Origin: Campylobacter concisus
Lineage (GTDB): Bacteria > Campylobacterota > Campylobacteria > Campylobacterales > Campylobacteraceae
Reading direction: 5' to 3'
Assembly: GCF_002913225.1 (NCBI RefSeq)
Contig: NZ_PPAW01000045.1
Location: 1 to 38,795, forward strand
DNA length: 38,795 nucleotides
Part shown: piece after piece, positions 26,180 to 34,678 of the stretch
Layout of the letters: each line of letters starts with the position of its first letter
Position numbering within the stretch: the stretch's first letter is position 1
Notes under the pieces: generated by a model
Databases searched by the model: none
Seen by the model: the letters and a program-made list of their open reading frames with translations, nothing else
What the model was told of the DNA's origin: nothing
Translations under genes and position numbers: made by a program

Positions 26180-27114
26180 GATTTGCCCTTATTCATCTCG
26201 ACAAACTCGTCATAAGTTAAAAATTTCATATCGCCATTTTCTACTAAAAATCTAGCTGGACGGCTTGGATTATATTTTGTTACTTTATCGCCGATCTTAA
26301 GCTCGATGTTGCCATTTCCGCAAACGACTAGCTGTCTTTGGTCTAAATTTATATTTACACTTTTGCTTGTGTCGCTTGATGTTTTTTGACCATTTTCAAG
26401 GTTGATGATGCCTATCCAAACGCGTTGTTTTGGTGTGATGACCGCCTCATTTAGTGGTTTTGTCACGTTTTGCTCTACTTTTGGAGCTGGCTGGGCTGCC
26501 ATGCTAGGCTTTAGGGCATTTTGATCAACGCTAGCAGGACTTACAGTCACGTTTTGCTCAGCTGGAGCTGAAATTTTCACGCTTGAAGTGTTCGCATCGA
26601 TCTTTGGAGTGTTTTGGGAGATCGTTACGTTTGTGTCGATTATATTTTTCTTCACTTCATTGACGATGCTTGATTGCGAGTAGCTCACGCTTGTGTTGTC
26701 TTCATTTAAGCTTGCTATGAAATTTTGGACGTATTTGTAAGCGTCAAAGTAGTAAGCACCGCCAGCGATGATAGCTAAAATGATGACCCAGAAGAAAAAT
26801 CCAGCCCCGCCACCGCTACTTTGTCTTTGGATCGAGACATCTTCAGGTGTGTAAGAAGAAATTTTTGGGCTAACTTTTGTTTTTTTGCTCTCATCAGGCA
26901 TGTTTTCTTGCATGAAAGCGTCGTATTCGGCGAGAAGTTCGCTAAGATCGACGCCATACTCACGCTGTAAAATTTTGGCGTAGCCTCTCATGTTTAAGCG
27001 TGATAATTTTTCAAAATTTTTGTCAAAAATGTATTGTAAAAAAGTGGGTTCAATGTGCGTTTTACGCGAAATTTCCTTTATGCCTATCTCTTTTAAATTT
27101 TCTAATTCATTCAT
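26173..27114 (-). CDS. RodZ-like membrane protein with N-terminal helix-turn-helix
   Basis: The protein has 313 residues. The first ~65 residues resemble a cro-type HTH as in RodZ (IGIKEISRKTHIEPTFLQYIFDKNFEKLSRLNMRGYAKILQREYG). A transmembrane segment spans about 105-123 (GFFFWVIILAIIAGGAYYF). An Asn/Ser/Pro-rich periplasmic linker follows, and a small C-terminal beta domain ends it (QRVWIGIINLENGQK...ARFLVENGDMKFLTY), as in RodZ's DUF4115. RodZ links MreB to the cell envelope, and a cell-shape role is inferred. It overlaps rlmB by 8 bp and the periplasmic gene by 7 bp. Confidence 0.75.
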   Translation of the reverse strand: MNELENLKEIGIKEISRKTHIEPTFLQYIFDKNFEKLSRLNMRGYAKILQREYGVDLSELLAEYDAFMQENMPDESKKTKVSPKISSYTPEDVSIQRQSSGGGAGFFFWVIILAIIAGGAYYFDAYKYVQNFIASLNEDNTSVSYSQSSIVNEVKKNIIDTNVTISQNTPKIDANTSSVKISAPAEQNVTVSPASVDQNALKPSMAAQPAPKVEQNVTKPLNEAVITPKQRVWIGIINLENGQKTSSDTSKSVNINLDQRQLVVCGNGNIELKIGDKVTKYNPSRPARFLVENGDMKFLTYDEFVEMNKGKSW

Positions 27115-27787
27115 CTATCATCCTATCACAAATTATCGCAAAGGCTGCACTTACATTTAGGGAGTCCCAGCCGTCTTTTAGCTTGATACCGACGCACTCA
27201 TCGCACTTTGCTAGAGCTTTTTGCGGTATGCCTTCGCCCTCTGAGCCCATCACCAAAGCCCTTTTGCCAGCAAATTTCATCTCTTTTATATTTTTGCCGT
27301 TGCTTGCCGTAGCGTAGAGCCTGAAACCACACTGTTTTAGCTCGTTTAGCAGGCTAAGTCCGTCCTCAAAAATGGCTATTGGTATCTCGTAAGCAGCACC
27401 GCTACTTGACCTTAAAACGCCTTGCATATTTACACTTTTTGCAACAATGACTAACCCTTCGCAGCCTAGAGCATAAGCACTTCTAGCGATGGCACCGATG
27501 TTTCCAACGTCACTTATACCATAAAGCACAGCGATGAAATTTAGCTTTTTGAGCTCGCTAAAGTCTGAAAACTCAAACTCACTAACGCTTGCTAAGAAGC
27601 CTTGATGGTTGCCGCCATGCGCCATAGACTGAGCTTTTTGATTATCCACGCGGATGATCTTCTTGCCTGTGCCGCAAATTTTTGAGAAGAGCTTTTTATC
27701 ACACTCTTTTGAGAGATAGATCTCTTCTAGGATCTGCGGGCGCTTGTTCAAAATATGTAAAAATAGCTGTTTTCCGTATATTATCAT
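27107..27787 (-). CDS. rlmB: 23S rRNA 2'-O-methyltransferase, TrmH/RlmB family (SpoU)
   Basis: The protein has 226 residues. This SPOUT enzyme methylates a ribose in 23S rRNA (Gm2251 in E. coli) using SAM. The knot motifs are visible: NIGAIARSAYALG (motif 1), LVMGSEGEGI (motif 2) and SLNVSAAFAIICDR (motif 3). The N-terminal part (YGKQLFLHILNKRPQILEEIYLSKECDKKLF) is the RNA-binding SpoU substrate domain. It heads a run of six packed genes down to yraN. Confidence 0.9.
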   Translation of the reverse strand: MIIYGKQLFLHILNKRPQILEEIYLSKECDKKLFSKICGTGKKIIRVDNQKAQSMAHGGNHQGFLASVSEFEFSDFSELKKLNFIAVLYGISDVGNIGAIARSAYALGCEGLVIVAKSVNMQGVLRSSSGAAYEIPIAIFEDGLSLLNELKQCGFRLYATASNGKNIKEMKFAGKRALVMGSEGEGIPQKALAKCDECVGIKLKDGWDSLNVSAAFAIICDRMIDE

Positions 27788-27887
27788 GGTTGCTTATGGT
27801 AGCTAAAGTCAAGTAAAATTTAACTTATTTTGCTTCTAAATTCGATTGAATTTTTGAAACTTTTTGAGAGAATTTGAGCTTTTAAAT

Positions 27888-28703
27888 TTATGCTTTTATA
27901 AGCTCGTCGTATAGCTTTTTGACGTCCTTGCCAGTTATTTTGCTAAGCAGTTTTGCCTTCGCTTTTGGGGCGATGTCAAGCGAGATGATCTCATCTTTTG
28001 TGATGTTTTGAGTGGCTATATTCGCACTTTTTGAGATGACCACGGCCCACTCGCCGTTTAAATTTGCTTTTTCTAAAATTTGGGCTAAATTTTTGGCTGT
28101 ATCTTTAAATTTGGTCTCAAATTTTTTGGTGGCCTCTTTTATGGCAAAAATTTCTCTCTCTGGCTCTAAATTTGCGATGCTTTGCACTAAGCTTAATACG
28201 CGTTTTGGGCTTTCATAGATCACGGCTGGATAGGCTAAGTTTAGAGCGTTTTGTATGGCTAGGGCTCTATCTCTGCCGGTATTTGGTAAAAATCCTAAAA
28301 AGATAAATTCTTTATCGCAAAGTCCGCTTGCGACCACGCTTAAAAGTGCAGCGTTTGCTCCGCTTAAAATTTCGTATTTGATATCATTTTTTTGAGCGTA
28401 TCTTACTAGGCTAACGCCTGGATCGCTTATGCCTGGCATGCCAGCGTCGCTCATATAAGCTATATTTTTGCTCAAAATTTCATCACTTAAATTTGCAAAA
28501 AATTCATCTTCGTTGTGGGTGTGAAGCGGGATAAAATTTGAGATGTTTATATTTGCGTCAAAGCGTTCGTTTAGTAGATTTACAAGGCTTTTGCAAACTC
28601 TTGTATCTTCACAGATAGCTATCTCGCATTCACGCAAAATTTTGATCGCACGAAGCGAGATATCTTCTAAATTTCCTATTGGAGTAGGAACAAAGTAGAG
28701 CAA
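27888..28703 (-). CDS. rsmI: 16S rRNA (cytidine-1402-2'-O)-methyltransferase RsmI
   Basis: The protein has 271 residues. It methylates C1402 in the decoding centre of 16S rRNA. Tetrapyrrole-methylase fold motifs are LYFVPTPIGNLEDISLRAI at the start, CEDTRVCKSL, and YMSDAGMPGISDPG. The C-terminus (KAKAKLLSKITGKDVKKLYDELI) is the usual RsmI tail. It lies 3 bp after rpmE. A 100-bp gap without a clear promoter separates it from rlmB. Confidence 0.95.
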   Translation of the reverse strand: MLYFVPTPIGNLEDISLRAIKILRECEIAICEDTRVCKSLVNLLNERFDANINISNFIPLHTHNEDEFFANLSDEILSKNIAYMSDAGMPGISDPGVSLVRYAQKNDIKYEILSGANAALLSVVASGLCDKEFIFLGFLPNTGRDRALAIQNALNLAYPAVIYESPKRVLSLVQSIANLEPEREIFAIKEATKKFETKFKDTAKNLAQILEKANLNGEWAVVISKSANIATQNITKDEIISLDIAPKAKAKLLSKITGKDVKKLYDELIKA

Positions 28704-28706
28704 GGC

Positions 28707-28910
28707 TTATTTTTGAGCGTATTTTTTCTTAAATTTCTCAACACGGCCAGCGCTATCAACTATCTTTTCGCTGCCAGTGAAAAATGGGTGGCACTTGTCG
28801 CAAATGTCAATTCTGATTTCGCTTTTGTTTGACTTTGTCTTAAAAGTGTTGCCACACGCGCAAGTTACGGTGCAATCTACATACTCTGGATGGATCTCTT
28901 TTTTCATCAT
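28707..28910 (-). CDS. rpmE: 50S ribosomal protein L31 (zinc-binding type)
   Basis: The protein has 67 residues. Zinc ligands CAC (C17, C19) and CDKC (C37, C40) are intact, so this is the zinc-containing C+ form. [24 protein letters not shown] is the L31 signature. Two ATG codons are adjacent; the second gives the usual MKKxIHP start. AAAGGAAAG precedes them. Its -10 lies in the 78-bp spacer after rsmE. Confidence 0.96.
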   Translation of the reverse strand: MMKKEIHPEYVDCTVTCACGNTFKTKSNKSEIRIDICDKCHPFFTGSEKIVDSAGRVEKFKKKYAQK

Positions 28911-28955
28911 CTTTCCTTTATTATTTTGGGCTATTTGTTACCTTAAAAGTTGCTG

Positions 28956-28961
28956 ATTATA
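28956..28961 (-). promoter_or_regulatory. -10 box of rpmE-rsmI
   Basis: TTTTTATATAATCAGC on the minus strand carries TATAAT 46 bp upstream of the rpmE ATG. Confidence 0.6.
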
Positions 28962-28988
28962 TAAAAACTAATCTAAAAATCAAATAAA

Positions 28989-29645
28989 TCAGGCAAGAAA
29001 TTTTGCCGCCACAGATATGACTGCGGTCTGTGATCTTAGGATATTTTTTGTATTTAGGCCGTAGATATTTTTAAATTTAGCCGTCTCATCCTCGCTAAAT
29101 CCGCCCTCTGGACCGATTATTAATATCTCATCATCTTTTTTTTCATTTAAATTTTTACCGCCAAAATTTATAGCCGAGACATTTTTATAAACGCTCATTA
29201 GCTCGTCTAAATTTTTATAAATTTCAAACTCCATTAGCGACGTTCTCCCGCACTGCTCGCATGAAAGTGCGTTTATGTAGTTTAGCTTTTCAAGGTCGAT
29301 CTTGAAATTTGCTTGAGAAAATTTAGTATAGACAAAGGCGATCTTGCCAACGCCAAGCTCATTTAAAAATGGTAGTGCCTTTTCGATCGTCTTTGGATCA
29401 ACGACCGCCCAAGCGATGGTAAAGTCAAATTTATGCTCGCAGTTTAGGCTGGCAAAGACAAGACTTAAATTTGCACTTCTGCGCTCTATCTCATCGATCT
29501 CATAGATATACTCTTTGCCATCGTATAAATTTCTAACACTTATGCGCTCTCCTGCTTCAACTCTTCTAGCTTTTAGGTGTAAAAAGGCCTCATTTACTAT
29601 CTTTAAGCGCTCTTCACCAGCGTTTTTGTCATATAAAAATTTCAT
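28989..29645 (-). CDS. rsmE: 16S rRNA (uracil-1498-N3)-methyltransferase RsmE
   Basis: The protein has 218 residues. It methylates U1498 of 16S rRNA. The SPOUT knot is clear: IIGPEGGFSEDE and LRSQTAVISVAAKFLA at the carboxy end. The N-terminal PUA-like part (MKFLYDKNAGEERLKI...HLKARRVEAGERISVRNLYDG) is present. It starts next to the small membrane protein gene (no gap) and ends the moaA-queE-queD run. Confidence 0.93.
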   Translation of the reverse strand: MKFLYDKNAGEERLKIVNEAFLHLKARRVEAGERISVRNLYDGKEYIYEIDEIERRSANLSLVFASLNCEHKFDFTIAWAVVDPKTIEKALPFLNELGVGKIAFVYTKFSQANFKIDLEKLNYINALSCEQCGRTSLMEFEIYKNLDELMSVYKNVSAINFGGKNLNEKKDDEILIIGPEGGFSEDETAKFKNIYGLNTKNILRSQTAVISVAAKFLA

Positions 29646-30047
29646 CTAAATTCCTGCAATGATGATCAAAATAATGTCGCAAATGCCTTTAATAAGGGCA
29701 AATTTTTTAAATTTCTCTAGCTCGCCAGCAATGGCGTATCTTTTTAGTCTTTTATATCCAACGGCGCTAAGTGCGATCAAAGCTATCAATATAAGAAGCA
29801 TTTTTATGGCGTTAAATTTTGGCTCATAGCTATAATATGCCCACAAAATAAGCCCAGTTAGCACCAAAAAGCTAAGTAGCATATGATAAATAGGCAAAAA
29901 ATACCTTATGTGAAGCACGTAATTTTTACTCCTCACTCCAAACTGAGTAAGCGCTAGATAAAGCGCCGCCAAGGCAAGAAGCACATAAAAAAATGTCACG
30001 TGAAATGGCAAAGTATAAGCATAAAGCGAGCTTAAGTGTTCGTTCAT
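29646..30047 (-). CDS. Small four-helix membrane protein (Cj0157c position)
   Basis: The protein has 133 residues and four hydrophobic segments (VTFFYVLLALAALYLAL, YHMLLSFLVLTGLILWAYY, AIKMLLILIALIALSAVGY, ICDIILIIIAGI). A few histidines (H4, H17, H46, H55) lie near the membrane faces. No family is recognised with certainty. It overlaps the small lipoprotein gene by 4 bp and abuts rsmE. Position matches Cj0157c. Confidence 0.75.
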   Translation of the reverse strand: MNEHLSSLYAYTLPFHVTFFYVLLALAALYLALTQFGVRSKNYVLHIRYFLPIYHMLLSFLVLTGLILWAYYSYEPKFNAIKMLLILIALIALSAVGYKRLKRYAIAGELEKFKKFALIKGICDIILIIIAGI

Positions 30048-30247
30048 TTCTTATCTTTAGGAGGCTCGTTTTCTTCGACGACTGGCTCAGGTGGGAGCTG
30101 CTCGTCGATAGTTACATTCGCATCAGGCTGAGCTATCGTAACATCACTGGGGACTGGCTCACTAACGTCACTTTTGGCCTCTTCTTTATCTCCACATCCC
30201 AAAAATACGCCAGCTATAAGCAAAAAAGAGGTTATAAATTTTTTCAT
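30044..30247 (-). CDS. Small Pro/Glu/Asp-rich lipoprotein
   Basis: The protein has 67 residues with signal and lipobox FLGC (lipidated C18). The mature 50 residues are acidic and proline-rich (PLPPEPVVEENEPPKDKK-like tail), probably disordered. By order it stands where C. jejuni has Cj0158c, which I recall as a haem-binding lipoprotein, but no CxxCH is present here. It overlaps both neighbours by 1-4 bp. A tether or spacer role is only a guess. Confidence 0.7.
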   Translation of the reverse strand: MKKFITSFLLIAGVFLGCGDKEEAKSDVSEPVPSDVTIAQPDANVTIDEQLPPEPVVEENEPPKDKK

Positions 30248-30828
30248 TAAACGTCCTTTGGATTTTCTATTTTTATCTTATTTATCATCTTTTCAAGCAA
30301 GTTTTTATCTTCCCACTCGTCTATAATCGCCTCTGAAAATTTGATATCACTAAGCTTTATCTCGCCCATTTGTGGGTTTGTCGCGTCCTCTTTGAAGCAC
30401 TGCGCATAGCCAGTGTCGGTTTCATGCACGATGACGCTGTGAAGCTTTACTTCGCGCTCGCCGTTGTTCATCACGCTAAGCTCAAGTATCCGCTCGATCA
30501 TTACAAAAAATATACGGCAAAACTGCTCTGCGCTGGGATTTAGTGGGATCTCTATCCACCTTGCAGAGTGCTTTTTAAGGTCGTTTTTGTATTCGTCACT
30601 ATCGCCTGAAAATATGGTCGTAGCGTGATCGAAGCTATCGATGATCGTCTTTATGTTTTGCTTCATCAGCCCAAAGTCATAGACCATGCCAGCGTTATCA
30701 AGAAAATTTGAGCTAAGTAAAATTTCCGCTACGTAGCTGTGGCCGTGAATGCTCGTCCTGCAGCGTTTCGAGCTACAAAACCTCACGATATGCGCATTTT
30801 CAAATTTAAAAAGTTTTCTAATAATCAT
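30247..30828 (-). CDS. queD: 6-carboxytetrahydropterin synthase QueD
   Basis: From the ATG at 30828 the protein has 193 residues. It converts dihydroneopterin triphosphate to carboxytetrahydropterin, the first step from GTP cyclohydrolase product to queuosine. Zinc ligands are H13 (FENAHIV) and H28/H30 (HGHSY), with C18/C23 near as catalytic Cys. MVYDFGLMK and SFDHAT follow the family pattern. A frame from 30852 would add eight residues within queE; the 30828 ATG gives a TGATG overlap with the queE stop and a family-like start. Confidence 0.92.
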   Translation of the reverse strand: MIIRKLFKFENAHIVRFCSSKRCRTSIHGHSYVAEILLSSNFLDNAGMVYDFGLMKQNIKTIIDSFDHATTIFSGDSDEYKNDLKKHSARWIEIPLNPSAEQFCRIFFVMIERILELSVMNNGEREVKLHSVIVHETDTGYAQCFKEDATNPQMGEIKLSDIKFSEAIIDEWEDKNLLEKMINKIKIENPKDV

Positions 30829-31586
30829 CAAACACCCTCTTTGTCGCCCCAAAGCCTGATGTGGATACGCTCTGAGTAGTTAAATCCATGCTTTATGGCA
30901 AATTGTGCTGTTTTTAGAGCATTTTTGCTTAGCTCGTCTTTATTTGCGCCCATCGCCATGCACCAGACGGGCAAATTTACTCTATCTTTTATATATAAAA
31001 TTTCCTCCAGCTCGCTTTTATCAAAGCGAGATAGGACAAATTTTAAAAAGCTGCTTTTTGCGTTATTTTTGATAGCTAAAATGGCATCTAAATTTATGCG
31101 TTTTTGCTTGCTAACTCCGCTATTTGCTAGTTTTACGCCAAGTGCAAAATGGCAATTTTTATAAATTTGGAATTTATCAAAATCAACCAAGATCGTGCCA
31201 TTTGTCTCAAAATGCACCTCGTAATTTATAAGCAAATTTCTTACCAAATTTATGAAATTTTCATTTTGATGCCAGATGAGTGGCTCGCCGCCTGTTAAAA
31301 CGATGATCGGCTTTTGTTCTAAGCCTTTGCTAAAGCTATCAACTATGCTTAAAATTTCATCTGCGCTGTGTCTTTTGTGGTGAAAATGTCCCTTAAAAAC
31401 GGCCCTTATGCTATCACAGCCCAAAAGCTCTTCGCCTGTTTTTAAAGATCTTGTCTTTACGCCAAAGCCAGAGCAGTTTAGGTTGCAGCCCAAAAAGCGT
31501 AAAAATATAGCGAGGCTGCCCTGATAAGCGCCCTCGCCTTGGATGCTTAAAAATGCCTCAACTAGTTCTAGCTCTTTGCTCATCAA
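30828..31586 (-). CDS. queE: 7-carboxy-7-deazaguanine synthase QueE (radical SAM), atypical Cys spacing
   Basis: The protein has 252 residues. It converts carboxytetrahydropterin to 7-carboxy-7-deazaguanine for queuosine. [24 protein letters not shown] is the QueE start, and VLTGGEPL is the radical-SAM GGEP motif. The cluster cysteines are unusual: C34-x3-C38, then 18 residues ([10 protein letters not shown]...), then C57 in GCDS, in place of CxxxCxxC. An insertion in this loop is known in some QueE groups. It overlaps moaA by 4 bp and queD by 1 bp. Confidence 0.92.
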   Translation of the reverse strand: MMSKELELVEAFLSIQGEGAYQGSLAIFLRFLGCNLNCSGFGVKTRSLKTGEELLGCDSIRAVFKGHFHHKRHSADEILSIVDSFSKGLEQKPIIVLTGGEPLIWHQNENFINLVRNLLINYEVHFETNGTILVDFDKFQIYKNCHFALGVKLANSGVSKQKRINLDAILAIKNNAKSSFLKFVLSRFDKSELEEILYIKDRVNLPVWCMAMGANKDELSKNALKTAQFAIKHGFNYSERIHIRLWGDKEGV

Positions 31587-32551
31587 CCACCAGTTTGGTA
31601 AAAGGCCCTTGAAGAGGTTTCGTTTTCAGCCCCTAGCGCCCATTTGTTCTCTTTTGGCTTGTTGGCAAGCACTTGTCTTAAGATCTCGCTTGCTGCGACG
31701 ATGTCGCCATTTGCAACTGCTTTTTTGATACTTAGCGCATCTTCAAAGTAAAGGCAAGGTATCAAAAGCCCTTCAGCGCTTAGCCTAATGCGGTTGCAAC
31801 TCTCACAAAAGTCGTGTTTGTGAGGGTCAATGATGCCAAATTTATAGCCGTCATCAAGCCTATAAATAGACGCAGGTGCGTTTGGCAGTTTTTCATCTTT
31901 TGTGACATTATATTTTTGCGAGATGATATTTAAAATTTCATCGCTTTTTAGCCCTTTTAGATCCTCTTTGGCGTGCGAATTTTCCATATATTCGATAAAT
32001 CTGATCTGAGAGTTTCTAAATTTAGCAAACTCAAGCAAATTTACTAGCTCATCGTCGTTAAAGCCTTTTAGTGCGACTGTGTTTATCTTCACCTTTAACC
32101 CAGCGTCAAGTGCTGCCTCAAAGCCAGCCAAAACCTCGTGTAAGACGCTCTTTTGAGCGATAAATTTAGCCTTTTGCTCATTTAGCGTATCAAGCGACAT
32201 ATTTATGCGCTTTAGACCAGCGTATTTTAGCCTTTTGGCAAAGTGTGGCAGCATAAAGCCATTTGTCGTAAGCGCTAGATCGATATCTGGCTTATAATCG
32301 CTTATCATCTTTATAAAGATGTCCAGATCCTTGCGCACGAGTGGTTCGCCGCCTGTGATCCTGATCTTTTTCACACCCTCATCGATAGCTACTTTAACAA
32401 ATAAAAATAGCTCTTCAAATGTCAGTAAATTCTCTTTTGGCGTCCAACTAAATGGCGTCGTAGGCATGCAATATCTACATCTAAAATTGCAGCGCTGCGT
32501 CACAGAAATTCTTAAATAATCAACAACCCGACCATATTTATCTATTAGCAT
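31583..32551 (-). CDS. moaA: GTP 3',8-cyclase MoaA
   Basis: The protein has 322 residues. This radical-SAM enzyme makes the first molybdopterin precursor from GTP. It needs two [4Fe-4S] clusters: C21-x3-C25-x2-C28 (CNFRCRYC) at the start and [19 protein letters not shown] near the end. [14 protein letters not shown] is the SAM-binding motif. The carboxy end is GG, as required in MoaA. It would support the molybdoenzyme at 200-2641. It heads moaA-queE-queD-lipoprotein-membrane protein-rsmE. Confidence 0.96.
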   Translation of the reverse strand: MLIDKYGRVVDYLRISVTQRCNFRCRYCMPTTPFSWTPKENLLTFEELFLFVKVAIDEGVKKIRITGGEPLVRKDLDIFIKMISDYKPDIDLALTTNGFMLPHFAKRLKYAGLKRINMSLDTLNEQKAKFIAQKSVLHEVLAGFEAALDAGLKVKINTVALKGFNDDELVNLLEFAKFRNSQIRFIEYMENSHAKEDLKGLKSDEILNIISQKYNVTKDEKLPNAPASIYRLDDGYKFGIIDPHKHDFCESCNRIRLSAEGLLIPCLYFEDALSIKKAVANGDIVAASEILRQVLANKPKENKWALGAENETSSRAFYQTGG

Positions 32552-32594
32552 AAAGCACCTTTTTTAAGCTTGGTTAGAGCTTTTTTAATTTTCA

Positions 32595-32600
32595 ATTATA
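32595..32600 (-). promoter_or_regulatory. -10 box of the moaA operon
   Basis: ACATATAATTG on the minus strand contains TATAAT 44 bp upstream of the moaA ATG; AAGG precedes the ATG. Confidence 0.6.
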
Positions 32601-32670
32601 TGTTAAAAGATTTAAATTTAAATAAAAATTTAAGCTAATTTTTGTAGTTTAAGAGTAGTTTTGTCTTTTA

Positions 32671-32696
32671 AAATTAGCCCAAATTTAGGCTAATTT
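32671..32696 (-). terminator. Terminator overlapping the stop of the coiled-coil HTH gene
   Basis: AAATTAGCC (32671-32679) pairs with GGCTAATTT (32688-32696). The right arm includes the last codons of the gene, and the stop lies in the loop side. Minus-strand DNA after it is A/T-rich but the T-run is short. Confidence 0.55.
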
Positions 32697-33191
32697 ATGA
32701 AATTTAAGCACAAACTCAACTCGCCCCATACCCACGTGAAGGTCTTTAGCGATCATAGCCGCGCTCTTTCCGTCCTTAAACATCTTTAGAATTTGCTCTT
32801 CTTCGTTGATAACGCTTGGGGCGATCTTGTTGATATCTCTTGTTCGCTCTTCAAGGTTAAACATCCTATCTTTTTGCTCGTTTGCAAAGTCATCTATCAC
32901 TCGCTCGATGCTCTTTATAGCGCGGATTATCGGCACGATTTTTTCGTTTATCTGCTCGTTTATCTGCTCTTTTAGCTCATCTTTTACATCTTTTAGCTGC
33001 TCGTCATCATCAGGTTTAAAGCTCGCAAGTGCGACTAGCTGCTTTTTGAGATTATAGTTTTCTTGCATGGCGCTCTCTATGGCACGCTCATACCTTGCAA
33101 ATTTCTTATTTGTTTCGCTATCTTTTATAAATATCAAAGCTATTATTATCGCTAAAACGATACCAAAACCTAAAAAAATGTAAATTTCCAT
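32685..33191 (-). CDS. Membrane-anchored coiled-coil protein with C-terminal HTH
   Basis: The protein has 168 residues. A transmembrane helix spans about 3-22 (IYIFLGFGIVLAIIIALIFI). A long charged coiled coil follows (about 30-115, with QLKDVKDELKEQINEQINEK). A C-terminal sigma-region-4-like HTH ends it (NEEEQILKMFKDGKSAAMIAKDLHVGMGRVEFVLK). Such a layout suggests a DNA-contacting membrane protein, but the HTH may bind protein instead. It follows the next upstream gene by 9 bp. By order it is Cj0162c-like. The function is unknown. Confidence 0.78.
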   Translation of the reverse strand: MEIYIFLGFGIVLAIIIALIFIKDSETNKKFARYERAIESAMQENYNLKKQLVALASFKPDDDEQLKDVKDELKEQINEQINEKIVPIIRAIKSIERVIDDFANEQKDRMFNLEERTRDINKIAPSVINEEEQILKMFKDGKSAAMIAKDLHVGMGRVEFVLKFHKLA

Positions 33192-33200
33192 ATTTTTCCT

Positions 33201-33722
33201 TTACGAATTCGCTCTAAGCTCTCTTATCATCACACGCTCTCTAGCCGTCACATAAGCGTTCCAGTCGGCCTCATCCTCTTCGTGCATGTTCTCTATCTTT
33301 GCTAGCCTCTCATCCTCCGCCTTTAGATAAAGGCTCAAATTTCTCTTTGGAAAGATAGGCATCGCGATCCTTGCGTAGTAAATTTCATCTTTTTTAAATT
33401 TATCTTCGCTTATTTTTATATGTGTAAAGCCGATCTCATCGATATCTGCGCTCTCTTTTAGCGGCAAGTATTGCTTGTGCTCATTTTTTATATAATCACT
33501 TAGCGCATCGATCTTTCTATGAAGCTCGATGACAAGCGTTAGCAAGACTTGGTCGCTCTCTTTGGTCTCGCCGCGTGATTTTGCTCGCTTTAGCCACGCT
33601 CCAAGTGCATCTTCATCGCCTGGTAAGATAGAGTTAAATTCTCTTAAAAATTTCTCATCTCCACTTCTGTCGCACTCATAAACCATGCTAAGAGGTGCCT
33701 TAAAAAGCCTTACTTCACTCAT
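33201..33722 (-). CDS. Conserved cytoplasmic protein of unknown function (Cj0163c position)
   Basis: From the ATG at 33722 the protein has 173 residues. It is charged, has no signal or membrane segment, and shows an N-terminal helical half and a central beta-like part (FTHIKISEDKFKKDEIYYARIAMPIFPKRNLSLYLKA), faintly like a PilZ-type domain but not firmly. The 33722 ATG gives an ATGA overlap with the mqnP stop; the frame could start five residues earlier but loses that coupling. Confidence 0.75.
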   Translation of the reverse strand: MSEVRLFKAPLSMVYECDRSGDEKFLREFNSILPGDEDALGAWLKRAKSRGETKESDQVLLTLVIELHRKIDALSDYIKNEHKQYLPLKESADIDEIGFTHIKISEDKFKKDEIYYARIAMPIFPKRNLSLYLKAEDERLAKIENMHEEDEADWNAYVTARERVMIRELRANS

Positions 33723-34579
33723 AATACACTTATCCAAACAAAGATGAAAAATAAAATTCCCAAGTAGCCATTTAGCGTAAAAAACGCTCTGTCTATCTTA
33801 CTAAAGTCACGCCTTACGATCCTATGCTCGAAAAATAATATCACGCCGCTTACCACAATGCCAAAAAACGCCATCGCTCCAAGTCCAGCCGCCCATGCAA
33901 AAAGTAGCCAGAGTATAAAAGCCAAAGCGTGAAAAATGGCTGATAAAAATAGTGTCGCCTTGTCGCCATATATCGCTGGTATGCTAAAGAGCTTGTTTTC
34001 TTGGTCAAATTTCATATCTTGAAGCGAGTAAAGCAGGTCAAATCCAGCCACCCAAAATGTCACACCAAGGCAAAGTAGCACGCTCCAAAGCGGTATGGCA
34101 GCGCTCACTGCAACCACGCCAGCGATAGGAGCAAGTCCAAGACTAAGGCCTAGCACCAAGTGCGCTAGCTCGCTAAATCTCTTAAACAGCGAGTATCCGC
34201 CAAGCACGGCAAGTATGGGGAAGCTTAGCCAAAATGCGAGCGAATTTACAAAATAAGCGCAGATGATAAAGATAAGTGCGTTTGCTGCGATGAAAAGCTG
34301 CATATTGCCCTTGCCGATGCGCCCATCGACGCTTGGACGGCTTGCGGTGCGTGGGTTTAGCTTGTCGATGTCCTCGTCTTGATATCTGTTAAACGCCATG
34401 GCAAAATTTCTAGCGCTGACTGCGCAAAGAGTGCCTAAAATAAGTAGTTTAAAGCCAAACCAAGCCGAGCCATTTTCTATCTTGCTCGCAACTATCATCG
34501 CCACAAAGATAAAGGGCAAAGCAAAAACCGAGTGCTTAAAAACGATGAGTTCTGCGATATCTTTTAGCTTTTTGATCAT
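33719..34579 (-). CDS. mqnP: UbiA-family prenyltransferase, probably MqnP (menaquinone synthesis)
   Basis: The protein has 286 residues from the second ATG (34579). It attaches a polyprenyl chain to an aromatic ring in the membrane. It has about eight helices and both Asp-rich motifs: NRYQDEDIDKLNPRTASRP (first) and LQDMKFDQENKLFSIP (second). Campylobacter makes menaquinone by the futalosine route, so MqnP rather than UbiA is the likely identity; this is inferred from the genus. The alternative start at 34591 lacks a ribosome site, while GGAA stands before 34579. Confidence 0.85.
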   Translation of the reverse strand: MIKKLKDIAELIVFKHSVFALPFIFVAMIVASKIENGSAWFGFKLLILGTLCAVSARNFAMAFNRYQDEDIDKLNPRTASRPSVDGRIGKGNMQLFIAANALIFIICAYFVNSLAFWLSFPILAVLGGYSLFKRFSELAHLVLGLSLGLAPIAGVVAVSAAIPLWSVLLCLGVTFWVAGFDLLYSLQDMKFDQENKLFSIPAIYGDKATLFLSAIFHALAFILWLLFAWAAGLGAMAFFGIVVSGVILFFEHRIVRRDFSKIDRAFFTLNGYLGILFFIFVWISVL

Positions 34580-34678
34580 ATAAATTTCCATGTTTTTAAA
34601 AAGTGTCTGATTTTACACCATTTTGCTTTAAATCTAAATTTATATTATCATTGCGAGAGTAATTTAAAATGAAGGGTT

